From the IMG/VR virus record IMGVR_UViG_3300048582_000124, positions 1-53,894 of that record: DNA of 53,894 bases. The stretch is one strand, 5' to 3'. Both the position numbers and the translations under genes were made by a program. This DNA is from a virus. A model generated the notes under the pieces. The model was given only the letters and a program-made list of their open reading frames with translations. It did no database searches and was not told where the DNA came from. Shown here in pieces: positions 40,511-48,103 of this stretch; within the stretch, counting starts at the first letter, position 1; each line of letters starts with the position of its first letter.

Positions 40511-41059
40511 TTAGATTAGTGTAAAGATACCAATTAAGATACCAATCGGTAACACGTCAGTTACTGCTCCACCGACAACCTTAGTTGGGTGGGCGTAATC
40601 AGCAGCCTCGGACGATCTGTCTAGGTATTTCTGAAATAAGCCGAGCTCACGATTAGCAGACTTATAAAGTGCTGCTTGACCTTCACTCCCGGCAAGTGTC
40701 TTTTGAGCTAAACCAACATATCTTTCATACTGCTCCATGTGAATTGCTGCTTGACGCAGATTCATGCACTGTGCAGAATCAGAACCCATCGAAATACCGG
40801 CGCTTTGACCTTGACCGGCAGCACCGTATTGGCAGCTCTGGACAAAGACGCTAGCAGACGATGCTACCGGAATATCCGGGGCTTGTACAGTACTTACGTT
40901 ACCGCTTTGGTCGATGTAAGTCTGTGAACCAGATTGAGCCGCAGCGCCGGCTTGAGAAGCAGCACCTGAGTTTGCGGTCGACGTAGTATTGTCGAAAGCA
41001 GCAAAAACAGAACCACTCATTGCAACCATTGCGCCAATCATTAAAATTTTCTTAAGCAT
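40511..41059 (-). CDS. Exported protein with signal peptide (182 aa)
   Basis: Signal peptide MLKKILMIGAMVAMSGSVFA with an AxA-type cut (about 20/21). The mature part begins with a Ser/Ala/Gly/Gln-rich stretch, has two Cys (about 77 and 97), a helical middle (about 100-155) and a C-terminal hydrophobic segment (VLPIGILIGIFTLI), so it may sit in the periplasm attached to a membrane. Function unknown. AGGAGG upstream. Second gene after a consensus promoter. Confidence 0.8.
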   Translation of the reverse strand: MLKKILMIGAMVAMSGSVFAAFDNTTSTANSGAASQAGAAAQSGSQTYIDQSGNVSTVQAPDIPVASSASVFVQSCQYGAAGQGQSAGISMGSDSAQCMNLRQAAIHMEQYERYVGLAQKTLAGSEGQAALYKSANRELGLFQKYLDRSSEAADYAHPTKVVGGAVTDVLPIGILIGIFTLI

Positions 41060-41088
41060 TTTTTATCCTCCTAAGGATAGTTATAAGT

Positions 41089-41116
41089 GTAGTGGGGCTG
41101 AAATCAACCCCACTAC
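41089..41116. repeat. Intercistronic hairpin between two exported-protein genes
   Basis: 9-bp stem GTAGTGGGG / CCCCACTAC, extendable by TGA/TCA. No U-run follows on the minus strand, so a processing or attenuating hairpin is more likely than a terminator. Confidence 0.55.
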
Positions 41117-41131
41117 ATATCGTACCGCGTA

Positions 41132-41518
41132 TTAAGGCTGGAAACCTAGACCAATAGTACCGAAGCCAGCTTGTGCGCCGGAACCGGACACACCAGTAGC
41201 GCCAAAACCACTAGCTGCGCCAGCAAGGCCAAGAGCAGCAGAAGTGCTGTTACCGGTCGAACCAGTGCCGGAAGTTTGGCTTACACGAGTGCCAGTCGGG
41301 GTAATGCGGGCAGCAGCAGTACCACCGGAAACAGTGCCTGCATTAGCTGTAGTACCGGCAACACCAGCGAGAGCAGCACCCGAACCACCCTGAACAGAAG
41401 CACCGCTGATAGATTCGGAACCTACCTGAGCAAGACCACCGTAAAGGTTAAGGGAAGCTGCCTGAGCAGTACCAGCAATCATAAGAGCTGCAACAGCAGC
41501 AACCATATATTTCATCAT
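41132..41518 (-). CDS. Exported Gly/Ala/Ser-rich protein (128 aa)
   Basis: Signal peptide MMKYMVAAVAALMIAGTAQA (cut about 20/21). The mature protein is almost wholly Gly, Ala, Ser and Thr with short SGxGAxxG units, no Cys and very few charged residues. It could be a low-complexity periplasmic or surface-exposed polymer. Function unknown. AGGAG upstream and a perfect sigma70 promoter; paired with the exported protein downstream. Confidence 0.82.
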   Translation of the reverse strand: MMKYMVAAVAALMIAGTAQAASLNLYGGLAQVGSESISGASVQGGSGAALAGVAGTTANAGTVSGGTAAARITPTGTRVSQTSGTGSTGNSTSAALGLAGAASGFGATGVSGSGAQAGFGTIGLGFQP

Positions 41519-41595
41519 TTTTTATTTCTCCTAGGGTTAATGTTTTTGGGATAATCCCGTTTAAATTACAACTACATTTGTAATTGTACCCGTGC

Positions 41596-41624
41596 ATTAT
41601 ACACGAATTTTACATAGTTGTCAA
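41596..41624 (-). promoter_or_regulatory. Consensus sigma70 promoter for the exported-protein pair, TTGACA-17-TATAAT
   Basis: Perfect -35 (41619-41624, overlapping the bS21 stop) and -10 (41596-41601). Confidence 0.9.
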
Positions 41625-41866
41625 TAGCTTTTTTTACTATCTTCAACTCTTTCTAGCGATTTCAGCCAACGCTTTCTCGCCATTTTCTTTCTTACCTTTT
41701 TCTTTTCACTTTCGGATTCGAAGTGCATTCTGTCTCGCACTTCTTTCAAAATGCCCGACTCTTGTACTTTATTAGTGAAAAGGCGCAGTGCCTTATTAAA
41801 ATCACGATCTACAACTACTGACAATCCTGTCACAGTTACTGGAAATCTATTATCGTGTCTACTCAT
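41621..41866 (-). CDS. rpsU: Ribosomal protein bS21 homologue
   Basis: 81 aa (E. coli S21 71). After a 15-residue N-terminal extension, VVVDRDFNKALRLFTNKVQESGILKEVRDRMHFES matches the S21 core ([25 protein letters not shown]), followed by a Lys/Arg-rich helix with KKKVRKKMARKRWLKSL. bS21 sits beside the anti-Shine-Dalgarno end of 16S rRNA and influences initiation. The gene begins inside the end of clpX (8-base overlap), so it is translated with clpX. S21 genes are known from some large phages. Confidence 0.9.
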   Translation of the reverse strand: MSRHDNRFPVTVTGLSVVVDRDFNKALRLFTNKVQESGILKEVRDRMHFESESEKKKVRKKMARKRWLKSLERVEDSKKSY

Positions 41867-43085
41867 CTTTGTTTACCTGTTTCTTCCTTTTCTTAAAGAT
41901 ATGTGTGGTGTTACCGTTACCGTCTACAACAACTTTTACCACACCTTGCTTAGATAAGTCAGGAAGGTTAAATTGTGTAGAATGTAATGTCTTTTCTAGC
42001 AGTGACCTAAGACCACGTGCTCCTGTTTTTCTATCTAAACTAATCCTCGCTATGGAAGACATATATTTATCATCTAATTCTAAGTCCACCCCATCTAAAG
42101 CGAACATATACTTAAATTGGGTTATCAAACTATTCTTAGGTTCACTCAGGATTTTAACAAGCATCTCTTCTGTAAGCTCACTTAAAACAGCTACAACTGG
42201 AAATCTACCTATAAATTCAGGAATAATACCAAATTCAATAATATCTTCCGGTGTTACTTCGGCTAATAATCCTTTGTCTTTATTCTTATCTTGTATTTCC
42301 GCATGTATTCCGATTGATGTAGTGGTACAACGTTTTTTTACTACATCTTCGAGCCCTATGAATGCCCCACTTGCAACAAACAGCACATTAGTAGTGTCGA
42401 ATTCGATAGTTTCACCCATTAATGCGCGCTTTTGTATCTTAACTATAGTACCTTCGACTAATTTTAGCAATGCTTGCTGTACACCTTCTCCTGAAACATC
42501 TCTGCTTACACTATTAGATTTACTCTTTCTAGCAATTTTATCAATTTCATCGATGAACACGATTCCTCGTTGTGCTTTTTCGACATCGCCATTAGCTTTT
42601 TCCAGCAATTGCTCTACTAAAGACTCGACGTCTTCACCGACATAACCCGCTTCAGTCAGAGAAGTTGCATCGGCAATAACACAAGGTATATCGAACAGTT
42701 TAGCAATTGTTTTAACTATTAGTGTTTTTCCGGAACCGGATGGTCCGAGCAACAGTAGATTAGATTTTTCTAATTCGATATCAGACGTATTATTAATACG
42801 TTTGTAATGATTATAAACTGCAATACTAATAGCAGACTTAGCAGGATCTTGCCCTATGACGTATTTGTCTAAATGCGCCTTAATTTCTGACGGAGTGTAG
42901 ATTTTATCTACATGATTTTCTATTTTTTCTTCGATAGGACGTACATCGTGTATTACCGAATGACTAAAATCAACACATTCATTACAAATGTATATAATTT
43001 TACCCTCGAACACAGGACCTGCCACCATTTGTCTTACTTCTTTTCTGTTCTTTTCACAGAAAGAACACACAACTTCTGCTGCCAT
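41859..43085 (-). CDS. clpX: ClpX unfoldase
   Basis: 408 aa from ATG 43085, which has GGAGG upstream (the GTG at 43100 is the longer frame). N-terminal zinc-binding domain with VCSFCEKN (Cys7, Cys10) and YICNEC (Cys34, Cys37). AAA+ core: Walker A GPSGSGKT (114-121), Walker B FIDEID (177-182), the pore loop AGYVGEDV, sensor GARGLRSLLE. The ClpP-docking tripeptide is IGI (258-260) instead of the usual IGF. Unfolds tagged proteins for ClpP. Overlaps rpsU; downstream of the coiled-coil membrane gene. Confidence 0.95.
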   Translation of the reverse strand: MAAEVVCSFCEKNRKEVRQMVAGPVFEGKIIYICNECVDFSHSVIHDVRPIEEKIENHVDKIYTPSEIKAHLDKYVIGQDPAKSAISIAVYNHYKRINNTSDIELEKSNLLLLGPSGSGKTLIVKTIAKLFDIPCVIADATSLTEAGYVGEDVESLVEQLLEKANGDVEKAQRGIVFIDEIDKIARKSKSNSVSRDVSGEGVQQALLKLVEGTIVKIQKRALMGETIEFDTTNVLFVASGAFIGLEDVVKKRCTTTSIGIHAEIQDKNKDKGLLAEVTPEDIIEFGIIPEFIGRFPVVAVLSELTEEMLVKILSEPKNSLITQFKYMFALDGVDLELDDKYMSSIARISLDRKTGARGLRSLLEKTLHSTQFNLPDLSKQGVVKVVVDGNGNTTHIFKKRKKQVNKDE

Positions 43086-43086
43086 G

Positions 43087-44016
43087 TTATCTACCTCCAC
43101 GACTTAGCCACCCTCTCCTTGTTGTATCTATAGTTGTTGCATCGTCGGGCGGCGACGGTGCTGTGTCTTCTGTAGTATATTTATTTATACTACTTTCGTC
43201 AAGAACCGGTTCTTTTTCTGGTAAAGTAATTGGTTCTAATGTATTTTCTACAGGCAAAGCATCGTTTGCTCGTTTATGTGTCATTAACGACTGATTAGCA
43301 GCAATAAGCAGCAATATCGCAAGCGGATCTAGCACCACGACTAACAATATTATTACAAATCTTACTGCTGATTCTAAATCTGCCTTTTCATTTCCATAGA
43401 ATAGTTCTGCAACATATCGTATAGGACCAACTTCAGCCTCGAGTTTCCTAACATCGACCATTAACTCGAACTTTTTATCTTCAAGTTGATCAATTTGTGT
43501 TAAAGATTCAGATATAATTGCCTGTAGTTGTGTTCTTTCTGCCTGTTGTTCTTTTCTTATTGCTAATGCGCCACCGGCTCCGGAAATCTTACTATATTCC
43601 ATAAGTGTAGTTACTGCATTGTCTAATTGTAACACTATTCGATTAGCACTGTCGACTTCTTTTTGCAGTTTTTGTATTTGTTGATCAATTCTTTCTACTT
43701 TTGCTACGGTATCACCTGCTGGTGCCGTTTGATCTAAGTGGGCTTTCGATAAATATCCGAAGACGCCGATGCTAGTAATGCACATTAACACAATCACTGC
43801 GGTGGTTAAATAAGTCTTAAGAAGAATACCTGTACTCTTCCAATTCCTGTACAACCAACTCGCAGTGACTAACTTAGCTACTTCGAGCGTTGCGCCCATT
43901 ATAAGAATAGATAAAATGGCAGTCGGAAATATAGCCATAAGTCCGACTATAGAAAACCATGCGGCTACTCCTGCAACCATTAGAGCAGTAATTAATGTTA
44001 GTATAATAAATAGCAT
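43087..44016 (-). CDS. Coiled-coil membrane protein (309 aa)
   Basis: Three membrane helices near the N-terminus (about 2-22, 25-48, 68-90), a long coiled coil (about 100-200) and a fourth helix (about 215-243); the C-terminal 65 residues are a Pro/Thr/Glu-rich tail ending WLSRGGR. Similar coil-containing membrane proteins are common in T4-like marine phages; function unknown. No Shine-Dalgarno: GATAAATA ends 4 bases before the ATG. Confidence 0.8.
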   Translation of the reverse strand: MLFIILTLITALMVAGVAAWFSIVGLMAIFPTAILSILIMGATLEVAKLVTASWLYRNWKSTGILLKTYLTTAVIVLMCITSIGVFGYLSKAHLDQTAPAGDTVAKVERIDQQIQKLQKEVDSANRIVLQLDNAVTTLMEYSKISGAGGALAIRKEQQAERTQLQAIISESLTQIDQLEDKKFELMVDVRKLEAEVGPIRYVAELFYGNEKADLESAVRFVIILLVVVLDPLAILLLIAANQSLMTHKRANDALPVENTLEPITLPEKEPVLDESSINKYTTEDTAPSPPDDATTIDTTRRGWLSRGGR

Positions 44017-44019
44017 CTA

Positions 44020-44319
44020 TTATTTATCTACTGGTTTTCGCAAGGGTAAAGCAGAATCGGATAATAACCCTTTTAATTTTAGCGAAAGTGCTTCTTCTCC
44101 GCACAGTTCATAAATATCAACGTCTGCACCGATCATTAACGCTTGCACGCCGGTGGGCAAAACCACATCTAATGCCCGTTTACCTTCGTCTCGATAACTT
44201 TCATTTATGTGCCGTGTTTGCCGCGGCAGAACAAACACCAGGACGTTACCCTCTTTTACACTAATTTCATGCAAAACGCCCGTCTCGCCGCGTAGTGTGT
44301 CGAAAACTTTATATGCCAT
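44020..44319 (-). CDS. Hypothetical protein (99 aa)
   Basis: Not recognised. Beta-rich first half, helical end. TAATG overlap with the upstream QueD-like gene, so cotranslated. Confidence 0.7.
   Translation of the reverse strand: MAYKVFDTLRGETGVLHEISVKEGNVLVFVLPRQTRHINESYRDEGKRALDVVLPTGVQALMIGADVDIYELCGEEALSLKLKGLLSDSALPLRKPVDK
44021..44028 (-). promoter_or_regulatory. Putative late promoter abutting a start codon
   Basis: GATAAATA followed by ATAG and the ATG of the coiled-coil membrane protein (44016). The predicted RNA start falls on the start codon. Confidence 0.4.
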
Positions 44320-44813
44320 TATAGTTCATACCATGCTGAGTTTGCCGGAGTTTCCCGTACTTCTACCTTTCTGCAACGTATTCCACCGTTCGGATAGTAC
44401 TCTGGGAGCCAAATTTCATTTAAATAGTCATGTAAGAATTTAGACAGTGCCTCGCACCCTGTGGCTTCGACTACTACCATCTTAGCTAGTGCAGCTTTAT
44501 GCAAACCTTCTAGCTGCTCAAACGCAGGATCATCTTGTGCTACAAGCATAGTGTGATCGAAGTTTTCTTTTAAGAATTCCTTAAATGGTTTTAAGGAGCC
44601 GAAATCAACAACCCAGTTTCTTGCATCAAGTGTTTCGCATTCAAACTCAAAGTAGAACCCAAGTGCATAACCATGCAAAGCACAACAGCCGGGAATCTCG
44701 TCTCTGCTGTAAAGTGCTTCTCTACTTTTACCACTCTTCCTATCTGCTCGCCACTGTCGATAGCAAACCGCAAACCCTTCTTCAGGCCCATATCTTTTAG
44801 TCGATACGTACAT
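44319..44813 (-). CDS. QueD/PTPS-family protein with altered metal ligands
   Basis: 164 aa of the 6-pyruvoyltetrahydropterin synthase / 6-carboxytetrahydropterin synthase fold. Visible: PGCCALHGYALGFYFEFE (Cys43/44, His47), WVVDFGSLK, FDHTML (Asp86, His87) and EVRETPANSAWY (Glu154). The zinc motif HxH of QueD is HGY here, and the first zinc His near the N-terminus is replaced (FAVCYRQW). I recall a sub-family with this pattern; its activity is not certain. Follows folE by TAATG overlap, which fits use of 7,8-dihydroneopterin triphosphate. Confidence 0.85.
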   Translation of the reverse strand: MYVSTKRYGPEEGFAVCYRQWRADRKSGKSREALYSRDEIPGCCALHGYALGFYFEFECETLDARNWVVDFGSLKPFKEFLKENFDHTMLVAQDDPAFEQLEGLHKAALAKMVVVEATGCEALSKFLHDYLNEIWLPEYYPNGGIRCRKVEVRETPANSAWYEL

Positions 44814-45490
44814 TATTTCCCCTTAGCTAACGCCATGAATTCTGCTCTTGTTGCCGAATCGTCCTTAAACGAACCGCCTAATTTACTAGTAACAGTATGC
44901 GATGCATGATCCTGTATACCTCGATTTTTAACACAGCCGTGTTCAGCATCTATCAATACAGCGACGTTATCTGTTTCTAGTATATAACACAGTGCGTGGA
45001 ATATTTGACCTGTTAGACGTTCTTGTACTTGTGGTCTACGAGAAAAATAATCCGCTACGCGGTTTAATTTCGATAGACCGAGTACTTTTTTATTCGGAAT
45101 ATATGCAATAGTTGCAGTCCCGGTTATGGGCTGAAAATGATGTTCACAAAATGAAGTAATATTGATAGACTTTTCCATTACCATTTCGTCGTATTGCATC
45201 TTATTATCTACCACTGTGCATTTCGGGAAAGTTTCTGTATCTAAACCATAAAACAATTCCGATACGTACATCTTAGCAACACGCAACGGTGTATCGCACA
45301 TACTGTCGTCATTTAAGTCCAGCCCGAGTACATTCATAACTCCTGTCATATGCGCTTGAATTGTTTCAATTCTTTCCTTAACCGGACTTTTATCGCTATT
45401 GACTGTAGGTGTTTCCATTCCTATGCTAACTAGGTGTTTGTGAACTTTTAGACCAAGTTCGGGGTCACACTTCCTTTTGTCTAGAGACAT
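44813..45490 (-). CDS. folE: GTP cyclohydrolase I
   Basis: Converts GTP to 7,8-dihydroneopterin triphosphate, the first step of folate and of queuosine/7-deazaguanine synthesis. 225 aa (E. coli 222). Zinc ligands Cys115 and His118 (FCEHHFQP) and Cys186 (EHGCVKNRG) are present, plus PITGTATIAYIPN and QDHASHTVTS. Strong AGGAGG upstream and a GATAAATA motif with a leader hairpin (CTACTGC/GCAGTAG, 45524-45554). Head of the folE-queD-like-99aa-membrane-clpX-rpsU run. Confidence 0.95.
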   Translation of the reverse strand: MSLDKRKCDPELGLKVHKHLVSIGMETPTVNSDKSPVKERIETIQAHMTGVMNVLGLDLNDDSMCDTPLRVAKMYVSELFYGLDTETFPKCTVVDNKMQYDEMVMEKSINITSFCEHHFQPITGTATIAYIPNKKVLGLSKLNRVADYFSRRPQVQERLTGQIFHALCYILETDNVAVLIDAEHGCVKNRGIQDHASHTVTSKLGGSFKDDSATRAEFMALAKGK

Positions 45491-45554
45491 GAGATTTCCT
45501 CCTGAAATCGTTATTTTTAGATGCTACTGCAAACTGCCTGTCTGCATGCAGTAG

Positions 45555-45562
45555 TATTTATC
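45555..45562 (-). promoter_or_regulatory. Putative late promoter of the folE run (GATAAATA)
   Basis: Minus-strand motif 65 bases before the folE ATG, overlapping the 3' neighbour's end. Confidence 0.45.
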
Positions 45563-45563
45563 A

Positions 45564-45890
45564 TTAATAATACCCGTGCTTCGAGCAAAGTGGTGTCATA
45601 TCGCCATACGACTGAGATACACCGTTTTGCATACTACGAATAGATTTAACAAGAATGCTGACATCAGACTTCAACGTTGTCACTTCATTCCTTAACGCCA
45701 TGACTTCCATATTTGCAAGAGCAAGACGGTTATACATTTCGAGAAGAAACGATGTCCCGGCTCTGTGAGCACCCGAAAGTACATCTATTACTTGATCTTG
45801 TTCAATTAACTGGAGTAATTTATCAGGACTAAGTGTGTTAAGCACTGTATTAAGTGCGTACAATTGTTGCGTTTGTTCGTCATTGAGCAT
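45564..45890 (-). CDS. Hypothetical coiled-coil protein (108 aa)
   Basis: Not recognised. Helical with a heptad-like stretch (about 50-90, MYNRLALANMEVMALRNEVTTL); C-terminus with Cys-His. AAGGAG upstream; 9 bases after thyA. Confidence 0.7.
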   Translation of the reverse strand: MLNDEQTQQLYALNTVLNTLSPDKLLQLIEQDQVIDVLSGAHRAGTSFLLEMYNRLALANMEVMALRNEVTTLKSDVSILVKSIRSMQNGVSQSYGDMTPLCSKHGYY

Positions 45891-45899
45891 AACGACTCC

Positions 45900-46751
45900 T
45901 TAAACTGCCATTCCTGGCTTGTTTTTAAAATCCGGTTCCGGATCATAGCCGTTTATTGTTACATCTTCGTACTGTAACGCTAACAACTCGTCTAACGTAC
46001 TGAAGTCTTTGTTAAATGACAACGTAGGTAGTGCATTCGGTGTGCGCTTCTCCTGTTCTATTGCCATTTCTAATTGATTTTGATACAAATGTACATCCCA
46101 GCCGAAGAACACTAACTCGCCGGGTTGCAATCCTAACAGTTTTGCAAATGCCATGTTAAGGAAAGCATAGCTCATAATGTTATATGGTAGTCCGTATGCA
46201 GTATCTACGCTACGTTGAATCCAACAGCTATTTAATCTTCCGTTTTCGACCGAGTACATTTGCATAATATGGCATGGCGGAAGTGGAGTGCCACTGTTTT
46301 GCTGTGGGTTCCATGCAGAAACAATGTGACGACGCCCATTAGGATCGTTTTTCAGTCCTTCGAGGAGTTCGGCAATTTGATCTACGCCGTCGTGATTACC
46401 AAGGGAGCCACCAAAATTGCGCCACTGGTGACTATAGCCGGTGCCCAAGGATCCTTCGGGGAGATGGTGGAGTCCACGATTGTCCAAAAACTCTCGTGTG
46501 GTGTTGCCTTTCCAAATGTTAATGTTCTTCTCTTCGAGCGTCTTTGTGTCTGTCTCGCCACGGAGGAACATCATTGTTTCCTCAAACGCAATTCTGAGAG
46601 CAACCTTCCGCGTAGTTATAATCGGGAAGCCGTCTGATAAGTCCCAACGTAGAGTAGCACCGTTGATAAATGTGCTGCCTATACCGGTGCGGTCAGGGCG
46701 CTGAGTGCCTGTTGTTAAAATTTCGTGCAATAAATCTAAATAGTTCTGCAT
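45900..46751 (-). CDS. thyA: Thymidylate synthase (ThyA type)
   Basis: Methylates dUMP to dTMP with methylenetetrahydrofolate. 283 aa (E. coli 264). RPDRTGIGSTF, catalytic Cys160 in PLPPCHIM, QRSVDTAYGLPYN with Asn191, and HLYQNQLE near the end. Asn191 corresponds to the Asn that selects dUMP; dCMP hydroxymethylases carry Asp there, so this is a thymidylate synthase. Good ribosome-binding site (GAGG); 2 bases after the SleB-like gene on its downstream side. Confidence 0.96.
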   Translation of the reverse strand: MQNYLDLLHEILTTGTQRPDRTGIGSTFINGATLRWDLSDGFPIITTRKVALRIAFEETMMFLRGETDTKTLEEKNINIWKGNTTREFLDNRGLHHLPEGSLGTGYSHQWRNFGGSLGNHDGVDQIAELLEGLKNDPNGRRHIVSAWNPQQNSGTPLPPCHIMQMYSVENGRLNSCWIQRSVDTAYGLPYNIMSYAFLNMAFAKLLGLQPGELVFFGWDVHLYQNQLEMAIEQEKRTPNALPTLSFNKDFSTLDELLALQYEDVTINGYDPEPDFKNKPGMAV

Positions 46752-46753
46752 CC

Positions 46754-47245
46754 TTACCTCATGAATTTATGATTTCCGTATGTTTTTGTTGCAGCAAAGG
46801 CGTTTGCCCACCGAGGGTTTGCCAATTTAGGATTATAATAATGTGTAGCTCCAGCAGTGTTGTCAACTGCAACACCGGATAGCGCCATTATTGCTACAGT
46901 TGCAGCAAGTTCAAACGAATCAATGTTCTTCTGCACTGGCTTGCCGTTATGATAAAACTTAATGTCGTCTGGTTTACCATCGCAATACCAGGAGAATTGA
47001 CATTTATTCCTTAAGGGACGACCTGCACCGTCCCGGATTGCTTGTGTGATCACTTCTTTTACTGTTTTTTCGTTTGTAACTCTATTCAGTGTTGTGTGTG
47101 CAACAGCAAATTGACCTGCAAAGGATTCGCCACGAGCTTCGTGATAAATATTCTTTGCAAGCCAATATGCATCTTCCTCATTTACGTTTATTGCTAGCTG
47201 ATTCTGTGACAGCAATTGTACCAATATCAGATTTGCAGTTAACAT
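46754..47245 (-). CDS. SleB/CwlJ-type cell-wall hydrolase
   Basis: 163 aa, one Hydrolase_2 domain: LAKNIYHEARGESFAGQFAVAHTTLNRV (catalytic Glu36 in HEARGE), CQFSWYCDGKP and ATHYYNPKLANPRWA. A hydrophobic N-terminus (about 1-12) is weak as a signal peptide. Cleaves peptidoglycan glycan (lytic transglycosylase-type), so it could be an endolysin or a tail-associated enzyme. AAAGG upstream; follows the phosphatase gene by 14 bases. Confidence 0.9.
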   Translation of the reverse strand: MLTANLILVQLLSQNQLAINVNEEDAYWLAKNIYHEARGESFAGQFAVAHTTLNRVTNEKTVKEVITQAIRDGAGRPLRNKCQFSWYCDGKPDDIKFYHNGKPVQKNIDSFELAATVAIMALSGVAVDNTAGATHYYNPKLANPRWANAFAATKTYGNHKFMR

Positions 47246-47259
47246 AAGTACTACCTTTG

Positions 47260-48024
47260 TTAATGAAATGGAACAAACGACGTAAAGGTTAACGCATCGT
47301 CGGTGAATTTAAACACAGCTCCGGTCACATGACCGCCAATTACCGATGATTTGCCAGCACTAGTGTCCGTAAATAACACAGTGCCGCCAGCTACACCAGT
47401 TCTTGTCACTGCTTCTGTTGTCGCTTTACCCATAGCAGTCCTGTCGTGTCCAACTACAACAGTGCGGCCGGCTGGGATTTTATCTACCCAACCGTAAGTC
47501 CTGACAGGAAATCCCACTTCGTCGCGAGTTCCGTCTACTTCGCCGTACAACGCCATTGCTTTTGCTTTCCCTGTTAATGTTTCGGGTGCATCCCAAACGC
47601 TATGGTGCGCAGCAGCATGTAAAAACGTAGTATCTCCGAAGCGGAAGTAATGTTTTGCCCTATCATGCTCTACGATTCCGCGAACATCTGCTAAGAATGC
47701 ATCAACATCAGATACGTGATCTAACGTAGCTAACTGGTCCTTGCCTAAGTGGACAGGATTTCCAGCAGCGTACCGATAGAACTTGTCTTCGTGGTTGCCG
47801 ATAATAGCAACAGCACGACCCGTATCTAACGATTCCCGTACAAAAGCTACAGTTTCGTGCGGTCGCTTGCCGCCGTCAATATAATCGCCCAAAAACACTA
47901 CAAAAAAGTCATGTTCAGTGGCGTATTTAACGGCGGCAGTAACTAAATGAAACTCCGCATGGACATCGCTTACGGCTAAAACACCGGAGTATCTGTCTCT
48001 GTCTATAATATGTTTTAAGTCCAT
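47260..48024 (-). CDS. Calcineurin-like phosphoesterase (PPP/ApaH type)
   Basis: 254 aa. Metal motifs SDVHAE (Asp20, His22), GDYIDGG (Asp47), GNHEDKF (Asn77, His78) and VVGHDRTA match the bacterial PPP group (ApaH, PrpA, lambda phosphatase). It may dephosphorylate proteins or dinucleoside polyphosphates. Own sigma70-type promoter and AGGTG upstream. Confidence 0.9.
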   Translation of the reverse strand: MDLKHIIDRDRYSGVLAVSDVHAEFHLVTAAVKYATEHDFFVVFLGDYIDGGKRPHETVAFVRESLDTGRAVAIIGNHEDKFYRYAAGNPVHLGKDQLATLDHVSDVDAFLADVRGIVEHDRAKHYFRFGDTTFLHAAAHHSVWDAPETLTGKAKAMALYGEVDGTRDEVGFPVRTYGWVDKIPAGRTVVVGHDRTAMGKATTEAVTRTGVAGGTVLFTDTSAGKSSVIGGHVTGAVFKFTDDALTFTSFVPFH

Positions 48025-48068
48025 GTGGACACCTACTAAATGAAACGCTGTTTTCAGCTTTAGTGTGT

Positions 48069-48097
48069 AGTATACATAGATTTAGAGTACTTGTCAA
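48069..48097 (-). promoter_or_regulatory. Sigma70-type promoter, TTGACA-17-TATACT
   Basis: -35 at 48092-48097 and -10 at 48069-48074, in the 79-base gap between the two phosphoesterase genes. Confidence 0.8.
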
Positions 48098-48103
48098 GCG
48101 TTA

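Noticed and set aside
41869-42645. 258-aa plus-strand ORF
   Set aside because: Antisense shadow of clpX; Ser/Thr/Leu-rich and without motifs.
45491-45563. preQ1 riboswitch in the folE leader
   Set aside because: A short hairpin is there, but the C-rich loop and A-rich tail of preQ1 aptamers are not.
45900-46751. dCMP hydroxymethylase instead of thymidylate synthase
   Set aside because: The base-selecting residue is Asn191, as in thymidylate synthases, not Asp.
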